Shown: piece after piece, positions 42,570 to 51,390 of the stretch
Position numbering within the stretch: the stretch's first letter is position 1
How the letters are laid out: each line of letters begins with the position of its first letter
Assembly (NCBI RefSeq): GCF_018326005.1
Contig: NZ_AP021903.1
Coordinates: 2,878,501-2,942,500, forward strand
DNA: 64,000 nucleotides
Origin: Pseudomonas sp. Seg1
Lineage (GTDB): Bacteria > Pseudomonadota > Gammaproteobacteria > Pseudomonadales > Pseudomonadaceae
Direction of reading: 5' to 3'
The notes under the pieces: generated by a model
Seen by the model: the letters and a program-made list of their open reading frames with translations, nothing else
The model's database searches: none
Told to the model about the DNA's origin: nothing
Position numbers and translations under genes: made by a program

Positions 42570-43001
42570 TCAGATTGAGCTGACCTGCCGCTCACCCAGA
42601 CGCTCCACCAGCCTGATGAGGTAACCATCGGGGTCCTGAACAATAAACTCGCGCTGGCCGACCTCGACGTTGTCCGCCCGGTACCACGTATCTTTGCATG
42701 CCCGGAAAAGTGCAAAGCCTGCCTGCTCCAGTCTGTGGATGACAGGGGCGACCGCTTCAACGTCAATTTGCAGATTGATGCCCCGGCCAAAGGGTTTGCT
42801 CAGCGCTGCGGTCAGCCATTGACCGGCGTGCGGATCAACTTGCTCAAGCATGACTTGAGCGCCGTTCAGGTCCAGATAGGCGAAGCCGTCTTCGGGGCGT
42901 TGGTAAGCGATGCTGAAACCCAGACAAGCGACCCAGAAAGCCAGGCTTTCCTCCAGGTGAGTCACCATGAGCTCTGGCACCAGCCTGTTGCGATGAAACA
43001 T
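42570..43001 (-). CDS. Glyoxalase/bleomycin-resistance-family protein
   Basis: VOC-fold protein of 143 aa, starting MFHRNRLVPELMVTHLEESLAFWVACLGFSIAYQRP. The fold repeats beta-alpha-beta-beta-beta; the C-terminal half EFIVQDPDGYLIRLVERLGE carries the usual E-x-x-D-P-D-G-Y motif. The metal-binding set is not complete, so it may be a binding protein (bleomycin-resistance-like) rather than an enzyme. It precedes the GNAT and hypothetical genes on the same strand. Confidence 0.88.
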   Translation of the reverse strand: MFHRNRLVPELMVTHLEESLAFWVACLGFSIAYQRPEDGFAYLDLNGAQVMLEQVDPHAGQWLTAALSKPFGRGINLQIDVEAVAPVIHRLEQAGFALFRACKDTWYRADNVEVGQREFIVQDPDGYLIRLVERLGERQVSSI

Positions 43002-43125
43002 GAGATGACGTCCTTTTCGAGTCGTGCAGTCCATTGGCAGCCTCTTTAAATCGAACATCACAGAGGGTGACAGTTCAGGAGGCCCATTCGCCACACTTTA
43101 CTCGAGATGAGTATCAGGCAGGGCG

Positions 43126-43174
43126 CAGATTCCGCTCGCGGCTGGGGGCTGGGTTGCTTTTCTGGCGGAATCTG
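43126..43174. promoter_or_regulatory. Inverted repeat upstream of the PanB-like gene
   Basis: A perfect 10-bp inverted repeat, CAGATTCCGC at 43126-43135 and GCGGAATCTG at 43165-43174, separated by 29 bases, in the promoter region between the glyoxalase gene and the PanB-like gene. Good candidate for an operator, for example of the nearby MocR-type regulator; a hairpin is the alternative. Confidence 0.35.
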
Positions 43175-43307
43175 TACATTGAATTCTCCCCTGTGCAGCC
43201 AATAATCGGGCACTCACTCCGCTGGGAGTCGAGTGCCATGTGGAAGCATTCGGCAGTGCCTTCGAGAAGGTCTCTCAGCCACGGACAAACCTTTCAGGAC
43301 GACGCAC

Positions 43308-44123
43308 ATGAGCAGCCATACCCGCACCAAACGACTGACCGTTCCACAACTGGTGGCGATGAAAGGCCAGCAGAAAATCGTCTCGCTGACGGCGTATTCC
43401 AGTGCCATCGCCAGGCTGATCGACCCGATTGTCGATTTCATTCTGATTGGCGACTCGACGGCAATGGTCGGCTATGGCCGGCCCTCGACACTGAGCATGC
43501 AGTTGGAAGAAATCATCGGCCACACCCGGGCGGTGGTCGATAGCACGCAACTGGCCTGCGTCGTCGCCGATATGCCGTTTGGCAGCTATCAGGAATCCCA
43601 TGAACAGGCCTTTCGCAATTGCGCCCAGGTGCTGGCGCGTACCGGGTGTGACGCGGTCAAGCTGGAGGTGAACACGGCGCTGGCGCCTACCGTCGAGTTT
43701 CTTGTGGCGCGCGGTATACCGGTCATGGCGCACGTCGGGCTGATGCCGCAGTTCGTCAATGTCATGGGCGGCTTCAAGGCCCAGGGGCTGACTGCTGAAA
43801 CCGGCGCGGTGATTGCCGAGGATGCCCGGGCGAGTCTTCAGGCGGGCGCGTTCAGCCTGGTGCTTGAGGGCGTGGCCGAAGGCGTGGCGCGGCAGATCAC
43901 TGCAGATTCGAAAATGCCCACCATCGGCATTGGCGCTTCGCCGGCGTGCGACGGTCAGGTGCTGGTCACCGAAGACGTGTTGGGGCTGGGCGGTGCGCAC
44001 GTACCGCGCTTCGTCAAACAGTACGCCGATGTGGGCGCGGTGATTCGTGAGGCCTGCGAGCGCTTTGCCGATGAGGTGCGTCAGGGGCAATTCCCTGAAG
44101 CGCGGCATTGCTATGGACTCTGA
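43308..44123 (+). CDS. PanB-like ketopantoate hydroxymethyltransferase homologue
   Basis: TIM-barrel protein of 271 aa related to PanB, which adds a hydroxymethyl group from methylene-THF to 2-oxoisovalerate in pantothenate synthesis. Conserved elements: [14 protein letters not shown] (metal-binding Asp), DAVKLE (Lys/Glu), VLEGVAE (catalytic Glu) and [18 protein letters not shown]. The sequence diverges from biosynthetic PanB ([12 protein letters not shown] instead of the usual TAYD), and no panC is next to it, so it is probably a second, specialised enzyme. Its start at 43308 follows GACGACGCAC. It lies 6 bases from the stop of the opposing MocR gene. Confidence 0.85.
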   Translation: MSSHTRTKRLTVPQLVAMKGQQKIVSLTAYSSAIARLIDPIVDFILIGDSTAMVGYGRPSTLSMQLEEIIGHTRAVVDSTQLACVVADMPFGSYQESHEQAFRNCAQVLARTGCDAVKLEVNTALAPTVEFLVARGIPVMAHVGLMPQFVNVMGGFKAQGLTAETGAVIAEDARASLQAGAFSLVLEGVAEGVARQITADSKMPTIGIGASPACDGQVLVTEDVLGLGGAHVPRFVKQYADVGAVIREACERFADEVRQGQFPEARHCYGL

Positions 44124-44129
44124 ACGGGG

Positions 44130-45524
44130 CTAACGGGCTTCGTCGAACGCCTGAGCCAGTTGCTTCAAGGCCTGAGCTATATCCTTGTGCCATTCCAGGG
44201 TGTAGCTCAGACGCAGGTGATGTTTCCAGGCGCCTTGCTGACTGAACACTTCCCCGGGGACGATGACGATGCGTTGCGTCAGCAAGCGCTCAAAGACTCG
44301 TCGCATGTCCACCGGGTGTGTGGCTTTGAGCCAGAAACTGGCGCCGCCCTGCGGGACCACTACCTGCCATCGACCTTTGCCATGCTCCTCCAGCAACGCT
44401 TTCATGCGCTGCATGCGCTCCTGCAACAGCGCGCGAAGCGTGATCAAGTGCTGGTCGATGCGTCTGGAGTGGAACAGGCGGGCGATTGCTTTCTGCCGGG
44501 TCGGCGAAAGGCGAAAGCCTCGCTCGATAAACAGCCGATGAAATTGCAGCGGCTGCTGGCGACAGAGCACGTAACCGTAAGGGGCTTCCGCGCCAATGAT
44601 CTTGTCGAAGGTCGAAAACACCAACAGTTTCTCCGGGTCGGCAAAATCGCGGTAGCGAGCAGGTTCCGGTTCGAAGCAGAGTTCACCGTAGGTATCGTTT
44701 TCGAACAGCCAGATATCCCGCTCTGCCAACCAGCGGCAGATTTGCTGTTTGTCCTGCGCCGGCATCAGGTTGCCTTGGGGCACGTTCACCGTCGACGACA
44801 GCACCGCCAGGCGGATGGGCTCATCGTTGAGCAGCGCATTGAGCGCTGGCAGGTCAAAGCGTCCTTCCTCGTTCAGGGGCATTTCGATCACGCGAATCTG
44901 CGCCGCTTGCAACTGGCGCAGAATCGCCCAAGAGCACGGCGATTCCACCACCGCCAGCGTGCCTTGCAGGTTCAGCGCCTGCAGCGACAGCGCCATCACA
45001 CTCTGCAGATCGGCGCCGATGTAGACATGTTCGGCCTGCCAGTAATTCTCCGTGGAACGGGTATAGCGCTCGGCCAACGTGGCGCGCAGCTCCGATTCAC
45101 CCAACGGCTGATAGTGCGGCGCCGGATCGCCCGGGTATTGCCGGGTCAGTTCGCGCTCCATCATCAACAATGGATTCTGCAGTGACGCCAGCATCGCCGG
45201 CGCGTCGCTGCACAGTGCGAGCATGCCCGGTTGCCGTGCGTTGAAGAACGCGCTGTCCAGCAGGTTGGTCGAGCGGTCATTCGGTAGCGGGGCGGGCGTC
45301 GATCGGGTGAAATAACCGAGCTTGGGTCGGGCGTAGATTCGCCCTTCGTCTTCAAGCAGCGCGTAGGCGTATTTGGTGGTCGACACCGACACGCTCAGGC
45401 GCTGGGCGAGTTGGCGCAGGGAAGGGAGCTTCTGTTCCCCCTTGACGCTCGTGGTCTCGATCAAACCGACCAGGTAACGGTAAACCGCTTGATAGGCGAA
45501 AGTGACGTCTTTACGGCTATCCAT
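44130..45524 (-). CDS. MocR-family regulator (GntR HTH fused to aminotransferase fold)
   Basis: Regulator of 464 aa. N-terminal GntR winged helix (GEQKLPSLRQLAQRLSVSVSTTKYAYALLEDEGRIYARPKLGYF, in pieces; about residues 30-80) followed by a type I PLP aminotransferase domain (about 100-460). The PLP Lys should sit in the segment VFSTFDKIIGAEAPYGYVL; FENDTYGELCF carries the Asp/Tyr of the PLP pocket. Such proteins sense PLP or amino-acid adducts. ATG at 45524 was chosen; a GTG at 45530 overlapping the upstream stop is an alternative. It faces the PanB-like gene end to end. Confidence 0.9.
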   Translation of the reverse strand: MDSRKDVTFAYQAVYRYLVGLIETTSVKGEQKLPSLRQLAQRLSVSVSTTKYAYALLEDEGRIYARPKLGYFTRSTPAPLPNDRSTNLLDSAFFNARQPGMLALCSDAPAMLASLQNPLLMMERELTRQYPGDPAPHYQPLGESELRATLAERYTRSTENYWQAEHVYIGADLQSVMALSLQALNLQGTLAVVESPCSWAILRQLQAAQIRVIEMPLNEEGRFDLPALNALLNDEPIRLAVLSSTVNVPQGNLMPAQDKQQICRWLAERDIWLFENDTYGELCFEPEPARYRDFADPEKLLVFSTFDKIIGAEAPYGYVLCRQQPLQFHRLFIERGFRLSPTRQKAIARLFHSRRIDQHLITLRALLQERMQRMKALLEEHGKGRWQVVVPQGGASFWLKATHPVDMRRVFERLLTQRIVIVPGEVFSQQGAWKHHLRLSYTLEWHKDIAQALKQLAQAFDEAR

Positions 45525-45526
45525 AC

Positions 45527-46246
45527 TCACTCGCTGCCATTTTTATCGTGCGCTGAGGTCAGTGCGCGGTCCACAAGGTAAGCCGGCTGTGAGTCATGCA
45601 GTGTCTGCGCGGTGTCGAGTGCCTGTTTGATTAACCGCCGTTCTTCGCCCGTCAGTGTTTTTCTGCCGAAATCCTGAAACACACCACCCGGATCGATGTG
45701 CAACGAGAAGAGCCCGATGATCTGCTCGTCGATCTCCTCGAAAATCAATTCCATAAAAGCCTCGTTCGCTGTCGCGGTCAGATAGGTCATTCCTTCAACG
45801 ACCGCGCTGCCGGACCACGAGATTCGCTCCCACGCCCATGCATTGCCGAGTAGATCCCATGGGTTTGAGTGCGCCGGGAGTGCTTGCAGCACCGACAGAA
45901 AACGTTCGCAGGAAAGCACATCAAGCTCATATTCGCGTTTGCCAGAGTGGGCGCGGCGCGAGGCTTCTGTTGTTGAGGCGGGGGCTTGAACTGCGCCGAC
46001 CACGTTGGCCTTCAAGAGGTAGCTTTGGGTAATTTCCGAAGGCTGTTCACTCCAGTCGTTCAAGTCGGAAACAGGCGGGCACCAGACTAGATGGATGGTT
46101 TCGCCGTCGGCTGGAAGGTCGTTGTTATCAAAGAACGCGAAGGTTCTTGCGCCAACGCTTGGCAATATTTCATCGAGGCGAAGCGTGGCGGCGCCGTAGT
46201 CGATGCCTCGGTTTTGAGACCAGAACATCGGCCAGTAGATTTTCAT
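45527..46246 (-). CDS. Hypothetical protein, operon partner of the MocR gene
   Basis: Soluble, acidic protein of 239 aa, Trp/Leu-rich, of no recognised family (MKIYWPMFWSQNRGIDYGAA...). Features include CPPVSDLNDW and LLGNAWAWERISWSG stretches. Its stop overlaps the MocR start region by 4 bases (GTGA), so it is likely translated with it. Function unknown; it may share the regulator's ligand or be an unrelated passenger. Confidence 0.7.
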   Translation of the reverse strand: MKIYWPMFWSQNRGIDYGAATLRLDEILPSVGARTFAFFDNNDLPADGETIHLVWCPPVSDLNDWSEQPSEITQSYLLKANVVGAVQAPASTTEASRRAHSGKREYELDVLSCERFLSVLQALPAHSNPWDLLGNAWAWERISWSGSAVVEGMTYLTATANEAFMELIFEEIDEQIIGLFSLHIDPGGVFQDFGRKTLTGEERRLIKQALDTAQTLHDSQPAYLVDRALTSAHDKNGSE

Positions 46247-46282
46247 CGGTAAACACTCCGAACAGGCAGTTCTGGTTTCACT

Positions 46283-46828
46283 TCAGATGTGTGAGGCTTC
46301 AGCGGTTTGAGCTTGAGTCGACAGACCGGCCAGAAATGCCGAAATCTGCTGCGAGCCTCGCAGGTGAACGACCGGAATTTGCGCGCCGATGGCCAAGCGA
46401 TTAGCGTCAATGCTCGGGCGATTGACCCGATCAAAGTGCCAGACGAACTTCAGAAAACCCAGAAATGCTTTATCCAGCCGCTCAGTGCAACCGGCCGGCA
46501 GGTCTGCGCGTGGCCGGTTCAACACGCTGCGCAGAATGACCCGGCCCAAACAGGTCAGGCGCGGCGTATCGAGCCAGATAATCAGATCCGCACGGGGCAG
46601 CCGCAGATCGAAAGTACGTCGCGAATAATTGCCCTCGCAGACCCAAGCGTCACCGGCGATGGCGTGTCGTACCCGCTCGCGGAACATCTGGTTATCCGGC
46701 TCGATCCAGCCGGGCTCCCAGAACAGCGGATCGAGATGCACCACGGGCAGACCCAGACGTCGGCCAATGTTCCGGGCGAGGGTCGATTTTCCACTGCCCG
46801 AGTTGCCCAGAATAACGATGCGCTGCAT
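46283..46828 (-). CDS. P-loop kinase-like NTPase (adenylate-kinase/topology-modulation type)
   Basis: Nucleotide-binding protein of 181 aa with Walker A GNSGSGKST immediately after the first strand (MQRIVILGNSGSGKSTLAR), a HLDPLFWEPGW motif and DLIIWLDTPRL (Walker B region). This pattern belongs to the small P-loop NTPases often named FlaR or topology-modulation protein. Reaction unknown; a kinase for a small molecule is likely. The start at 46828 excludes a 10-residue upstream extension. Confidence 0.85.
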   Translation of the reverse strand: MQRIVILGNSGSGKSTLARNIGRRLGLPVVHLDPLFWEPGWIEPDNQMFRERVRHAIAGDAWVCEGNYSRRTFDLRLPRADLIIWLDTPRLTCLGRVILRSVLNRPRADLPAGCTERLDKAFLGFLKFVWHFDRVNRPSIDANRLAIGAQIPVVHLRGSQQISAFLAGLSTQAQTAEASHI

Positions 46829-46882
46829 GTGCAAATCCTTTGCGAAAAAAGCCGCCAAGTCTAAATCAAGTGCGGCCTGAAT

Positions 46883-47935
46883 TTACAGGAATCGCGCGGG
46901 ACGACACGGGGCGAGGGCGGCCGATGATTGGCCGTCGATTATTTCCTCGCTGGCGAGTCGGCCGACGATTGCGGCCAGTGTGACGCCGGGGTGGATCGAG
47001 CACACGTAGGCGCCAGTGACATTAGGCAGGAAGCCGACGATGGGCAGGCTATCGGCAGTGACGGGTTTGAGGCCGATGCAGGCGGACTCTGGCTCGATGG
47101 ACGTGATCCCGTGAAGTTCGTTCTGAATGGCGTTGGCGGTTCGCAGTGCGATCGCTTGCGGAGAATTTTGCGGCGTGTCGTCGAGGTAATCCTCCGCAGC
47201 CAGCAAGGTGTCATCCGCACCTTGCCGAACTTCCATTTGTGGGTTGGAAATGATGCCGCGCACGACATCGGCCTGGGTCTTGTAGCGAATGAGGATGACC
47301 GGGGCGGCCGCAATGGGCAGCGCGGCGTTGAGCAGGGCGGTCAGATGGGGAATACCGGTGCCTGCTGCGATGACGACGATGTCGCTGGCGATAATGCCTG
47401 TGGTGGTTTCAACGCCGGTTACCTGAGTGCCGCTGAGGGTGAACCCGAGCACTCGGGTCTGTGTGAGTACCCGGGCGCCAAAGGACTGGGCGCCGGCGAT
47501 CAAGGCATGGGTCGCGGGCGCCGGTTCGAGTGCGCCTTCTTCGGCGGCGAAACGGGCTTGCTGCGGGGGATGCTTGAGGTTCGGCTCACGGGCGAGAATC
47601 TCGGCGCGTGGCAGCAGGGTTGCAGACGCTTGCGCGATGTCATCAATGCTCGCGCCGTAGGACAGCGCGCCGGTCCAGCGTATTTTCAGCGCGGGCAGTT
47701 CGGTTTCGAGTCGGCGGTATTCGTTGATCGCCGCACCGCGCAGTTGCGCGATAGGATCGGGCCCGGCGTAAGTGGCGTTGATCCAGCCGAATGAGCGTCC
47801 CGTGGCGCCGCACGCGATGTCTTCGGCCTCGATCAGCGTGACGTCGGCACCTTTGCCCGCCAGGTGATACGCCAGTGACGCGCCGACGATGCCTGCACCA
47901 ATGACCACGATGCGCTTGCCTGCTCCCTGTTCCAT
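46883..47935 (-). CDS. FAD-dependent oxidoreductase (DAO family)
   Basis: Flavoenzyme of 350 aa: N-terminal dinucleotide-binding fold KRIVVIGAGIVGASLAYHLAGKGADVTLIEAE (in pieces), the SFGWINATY segment, and the C-terminal PIVGFLPNVTGAYVCSIHPGVTLAAIVGRL block. It belongs with glycine oxidase/D-amino-acid-oxidase relatives that oxidise secondary or primary amines. Start at 47935 has GGGAGG 5 bases before; a GTG two codons upstream lacks spacing. No paralogue or partner adjacent. Substrate unknown. Confidence 0.88.
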   Translation of the reverse strand: MEQGAGKRIVVIGAGIVGASLAYHLAGKGADVTLIEAEDIACGATGRSFGWINATYAGPDPIAQLRGAAINEYRRLETELPALKIRWTGALSYGASIDDIAQASATLLPRAEILAREPNLKHPPQQARFAAEEGALEPAPATHALIAGAQSFGARVLTQTRVLGFTLSGTQVTGVETTTGIIASDIVVIAAGTGIPHLTALLNAALPIAAAPVILIRYKTQADVVRGIISNPQMEVRQGADDTLLAAEDYLDDTPQNSPQAIALRTANAIQNELHGITSIEPESACIGLKPVTADSLPIVGFLPNVTGAYVCSIHPGVTLAAIVGRLASEEIIDGQSSAALAPCRPARFL

Positions 47936-48093
47936 ATCCACCTCCCTGTTGTTTACCGGGTGACGGTACTACAGCTCGGCGCGGGCTGGTTCGCGAATGT
48001 AGCTTGGCATTCAGAATTGATTGCGGCTGACCTGCCGCCTTCGGGAGCAAGCCCCCTCCCATGGGAGATCTTCAGTGGTCGTTAAATCAGACG

Positions 48094-48121
48094 CGAAAAA
48101 GCCCGGCATTTCTGCCGGGCT
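48094..48121 (-). terminator. Rho-independent terminator of the hemerythrin gene
   Basis: Stem GCCCGGCA-tttc-TGCCGGGC (48101-48120); on the minus strand it is followed by TTTTTCGC. It lies 20 bases after the hemerythrin-gene stop. Confidence 0.85.
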
Positions 48122-48139
48122 CGGGGTGGCTGCGGGTGC

Positions 48140-48616
48140 TTACGCGGCCATGTTGCCGGCTGCTATGTCCTTTTTGTAACTGGCTTTCATCGCTTCCATT
48201 TCGGCGCCGAGTTCATCGAGTCTGGCTTTGCCGAGGAGTTTTTTCGCCTGAGGAAACATTTCTGTTTCTTCCTCTTCGATATGGTGCTCCAACAGCTCCT
48301 TGACCACTTTCACTCTACCTGCGAACTCGGGCGTGCCGGGGTCGGTCATTTTCAGATCCGGCAGGACCAGCGAGTCCACGGTGCGGTGCTCTTCCTTGGC
48401 TTCGTAGTACATGATGTCCTGCTCTTTACTGCCGGCCTCCTTGAATGCCGGGTAGAGGATTTCTTCTTCGAGGCGGGTGTGGATCGAGATTTCCATTTCC
48501 AGCTTGGCCAACAGTTCCGTGCGTTTTTTCAGCGCCCGGTCGGTGGATTCGCTGAGTTGCGACAAGATGCCTTTCACTTTTTCATGGTCGGCTTTGAGAA
48601 GGTCGATGGCGTTCAT
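48140..48616 (-). CDS. Hemerythrin-domain protein
   Basis: Four-helix-bundle protein of 158 aa with the diiron ligand set: LLKADHEKVKG (His), SIHTRLEEEILYP (H-x3-E), KEEHRTVDSL and LLEHHIEEEETEMFP (H-x3-E). Hemerythrin-like proteins bind oxygen or NO or buffer iron; some protect against nitrosative stress. It is divergently placed (295 bases) from a bd-type oxidase operon, so a shared response to oxygen or NO is likely. The start at 48616 gives MNAIDLLKADHEKVK, the family's normal start. Confidence 0.9.
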   Translation of the reverse strand: MNAIDLLKADHEKVKGILSQLSESTDRALKKRTELLAKLEMEISIHTRLEEEILYPAFKEAGSKEQDIMYYEAKEEHRTVDSLVLPDLKMTDPGTPEFAGRVKVVKELLEHHIEEEETEMFPQAKKLLGKARLDELGAEMEAMKASYKKDIAAGNMAA

Positions 48617-48911
48617 GGGGGTTGCCTCTGCTTTCACGGATTGAACACAGGCCGTTGTGCCACGGTGCTGTGGAGTCCCTGAAGCTGTCGCATTTGCTGT
48701 GCCAACTCGCGCCGAAACCGCCAACCGCGCTGGCGCAAGGGTTTGCGCGAGGCCGGGGCAAAAGGCCTTCGTGCAGCCTGCATGAACAGCCCCCGGCCGG
48801 CATTGCAGATCACCGCTTGGGATGAATTTGCGCGGCCGCGCTGATGTCCAACGCGCAACAGGCGATACGAGGACGACGTGATGCGCAACAACCCGCAAAC
48901 CGGACGCCGCC

Positions 48912-50291
48912 ATGGATACCGTTGAATCCGCGCTGATGGCGGCGCGCAGCCAGTTCGCGATCACCATCAGTTTTCATATCGTGCTGGCGGCGTTGAGCAT
49001 CGGCCTGGCGAATTTCCTGATGGTCCTCGAAGCGCTTTGGCTGAAGAGCGGGCGCAAGATCTATCTGGATATCTATCGCTACTGGCTCAAGGTATTTGCC
49101 CTCAATGTGGCGGTGGGCGTCGCTTCAGGGCTGATTCTGGAATATCAGTTCGGGCTGAACTGGTCGCGGCTGGCGGTGCAGGCGGGGGATGTGCTCGGGC
49201 CCTTGATGTTTTACGAAGTGCTCGCAGCGTTTTTTCTTGAGGCCGGTTTCCTCGGGATCATGCTGTTCGGCATGAAAAAGGTCGGCCCGCGTTTGCATTT
49301 TTTTGCCACGTGTTCGGTGGCAGCGGGCTCGTTGATCAGCGCGTTCTGGATCCTTTCAGCCAATTCGTGGATGCAAACGCCCGTGGGCTATGCGCTTGCC
49401 GCCGACGGCCGCTTCGTCGCCGAAGACTGGTGGGCGATCATCTTCAATCCGTCGTTTCCCTATCGTCTGCTGCACATGACCCTGGCCGCGCTGCTCGGCA
49501 CCGCCACCCTGGTGGCTGGCGCCAGTGCGTGGCAACTGTTGAAGGCGTCGGGCAATCCGCGGGCGCGCCTGCAATTTTCCATGGCGCTGTGGACGATTGT
49601 CGTGCTGATGCCGGTGCAGATTGTGGTCGGCGATCTGCACGGGCAAAACACTTTGCAGGTCCAGCCGCAAAAAGTTGCGGCCATCGAAGGTTCCTGGACT
49701 CGCCCGGGCGAGGGGGCGGGCGAGCCCTTGCGTGTGTTTGCCTGGCCGGACATGAGCGAGCGCCGCAATCACTGGGAGGTGGCGATCCCGCGCATCGGCT
49801 CTCTATATCTGACGCACGACTTGAGCGGCAGCATCGCCGCGCTGGACGAGTTCCCGCCGCAGGACATTCCGCCGGTGGCGCCGGTGTTTTTCGCCTTTCG
49901 CCTGATGGTCGGGCTGGGCCTGTTGATGCTGGGGCAGGGCGTGGTCAGTCTGCTGATGCGTCGGCGGCAACGACTCTACGTCGCACGCTGGTGGTTGTGG
50001 AGTAGCGTGCTGCTGGCGCCGGCAGGTTTTGTGGCGATGCTCAGCGGCTGGGTCGTCACCGAGGTTGGCCGACAGCCGTTCACCGTCTTCGGTCTGTTAC
50101 GCACGTCGGACAGTCTGTCGCCGGTTTCCCGCGCGCAGGTGCTGACATCGACCTGGCTGATCTTGCTGTTTTATCTGCTGATCTTCGGCATTGGGCTGTG
50201 GGTGCTGTTGCGCGTTTTGCGCGAACCACCTCACAAAGATGAACCCGGACCGCAGCCGACCCTGGCCGATGAAACGGGGCACTCCCGATGA
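48912..50291 (+). CDS. Cytochrome bd-type (cyanide-insensitive-like) quinol oxidase subunit I
   Basis: Inner-membrane terminal oxidase subunit of 459 aa, about nine helices, binding hemes b558, b595 and d. His22 in TISFHIVLAAL is the expected b595 ligand; EYQFGLNW and LEAGFLGIMLFG are core helices. The Q-loop is short, as in CIO-type oxidases. The normally invariant GRQPW motif reads EVGRQPFTVFG, with Phe for Trp. The sequence is a different clade from the better-known pseudomonad CioA. The stop overlaps the next start (TGATG-type overlap). Divergent from hemerythrin. Confidence 0.92.
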   Translation: MDTVESALMAARSQFAITISFHIVLAALSIGLANFLMVLEALWLKSGRKIYLDIYRYWLKVFALNVAVGVASGLILEYQFGLNWSRLAVQAGDVLGPLMFYEVLAAFFLEAGFLGIMLFGMKKVGPRLHFFATCSVAAGSLISAFWILSANSWMQTPVGYALAADGRFVAEDWWAIIFNPSFPYRLLHMTLAALLGTATLVAGASAWQLLKASGNPRARLQFSMALWTIVVLMPVQIVVGDLHGQNTLQVQPQKVAAIEGSWTRPGEGAGEPLRVFAWPDMSERRNHWEVAIPRIGSLYLTHDLSGSIAALDEFPPQDIPPVAPVFFAFRLMVGLGLLMLGQGVVSLLMRRRQRLYVARWWLWSSVLLAPAGFVAMLSGWVVTEVGRQPFTVFGLLRTSDSLSPVSRAQVLTSTWLILLFYLLIFGIGLWVLLRVLREPPHKDEPGPQPTLADETGHSR

Positions 50292-51286
50292 TCGACACCG
50301 ACTGGATCACGCTGCTGTGTGCCGCCGCCCTGGCCTTTTCGGTGATGAATTATGTGCTGCTAGATGGCACCGACCTCGGTGTGGGCATGCTGATGGGGCT
50401 GACCCGATCCGGCCATGATCGTCGCGCCATGGCTGTGACGATTCTGCCGATCTGGGACGCCAACGAAACGTGGCTGGTGCTGGGTGGCGGCGGGCTGCTG
50501 GCGCTGTTTCCGTTGGCGTATGCGGTGCTGCTGCCGGCGTTGTATTTGCCTTTTATTCTGATGTTCCTGGCGTTGATTCTGCGCGCGGTGGCCCTTGAGT
50601 TTCGCGACTACGCGCCGAGCGAAAAGACCAAGCGCATGGTCGATGGCGTGTTGCTGGTCGGTTCGCTGGCCACCGGTGCCATTCAGGGGGTAGTACTGGG
50701 GACGTTGGTGCAGGGTGTGCCGCACGCGAATGGTCAGTACAGCGGCAATGGCGCTGAATGGCTGACGCCGTTTCCGTTGTTTTGTGGTCTGGTGCTGGTG
50801 TCGGGCTACGCGTGGCTGGGGGCGAGTTGGCTGTACTGGCGCACCGTGGATGACCTGCAAAAACGCTGCGCACGCCAGGCGAAAGTGCTGGCGCTGGTCA
50901 CCGTGGGATTGTTGCTGGTGCTGGTGCTCTGGACGGCGCTGCTGCAGGGGCAGTATTGGCAACGACTGACCGACGCTCGTGTGTGGCTGCCGTCGACAGC
51001 GCTGCTGATCGCATTGCTCGCATTCTTCTTGCTGGGGTTTCGCAGCCGCTTCAACGCCTTGCCGTTGTTCGCGGCGTTGGCTGTGTTCATCCTCGCATTT
51101 GCCTTGATGCTGACGGCGTTGTTTCCCTTGATCGTGCCGCCGGATCTGACCTTGCAAGCCGCCACGTCCAGCCCGAAAAGTCAGGTGTTCATGCTGATCG
51201 GTTTCGCCGTGCTGATTCCGCTGACGCTGGTCTACAACACCTATGGCTTCAAAGTCTTCAGCGGCAAGGTGCGGATTGGCGAATGA
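50288..51286 (+). CDS. Cytochrome bd-type quinol oxidase subunit II
   Basis: Partner subunit, 332 aa, about eight membrane helices. Start MIDTDWITLLCAAALAFSVMNYVLLDGTDLGVGML carries the family's Y-x-L-x-D-G-x-D-L-G motif. FPLAYAVLLPALYLPFILMFLALILRAVALEFR and a final VYNTYGFKVFSGKV complete the CydB/CioB pattern. It overlaps subunit I by 4 bases. No CydX-like small gene was seen downstream before the alcohol dehydrogenase. Confidence 0.92.
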   Translation: MIDTDWITLLCAAALAFSVMNYVLLDGTDLGVGMLMGLTRSGHDRRAMAVTILPIWDANETWLVLGGGGLLALFPLAYAVLLPALYLPFILMFLALILRAVALEFRDYAPSEKTKRMVDGVLLVGSLATGAIQGVVLGTLVQGVPHANGQYSGNGAEWLTPFPLFCGLVLVSGYAWLGASWLYWRTVDDLQKRCARQAKVLALVTVGLLLVLVLWTALLQGQYWQRLTDARVWLPSTALLIALLAFFLLGFRSRFNALPLFAALAVFILAFALMLTALFPLIVPPDLTLQAATSSPKSQVFMLIGFAVLIPLTLVYNTYGFKVFSGKVRIGE

Positions 51287-51390
51287 CGCCACTGATCCGA
51301 ATAGGCCCAAACGTTATGAACTCGCATCGGCCTTTGTCCTTCCGAAATTGAAGCAGCCATCCTTTCATTCGAACGTACGAGGACACCCCC

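Noticed and set aside
44160..45185. Plus-strand 341-codon frame
   Set aside because: Shadow of the MocR gene, rich in Gln/Arg, without domain motifs.
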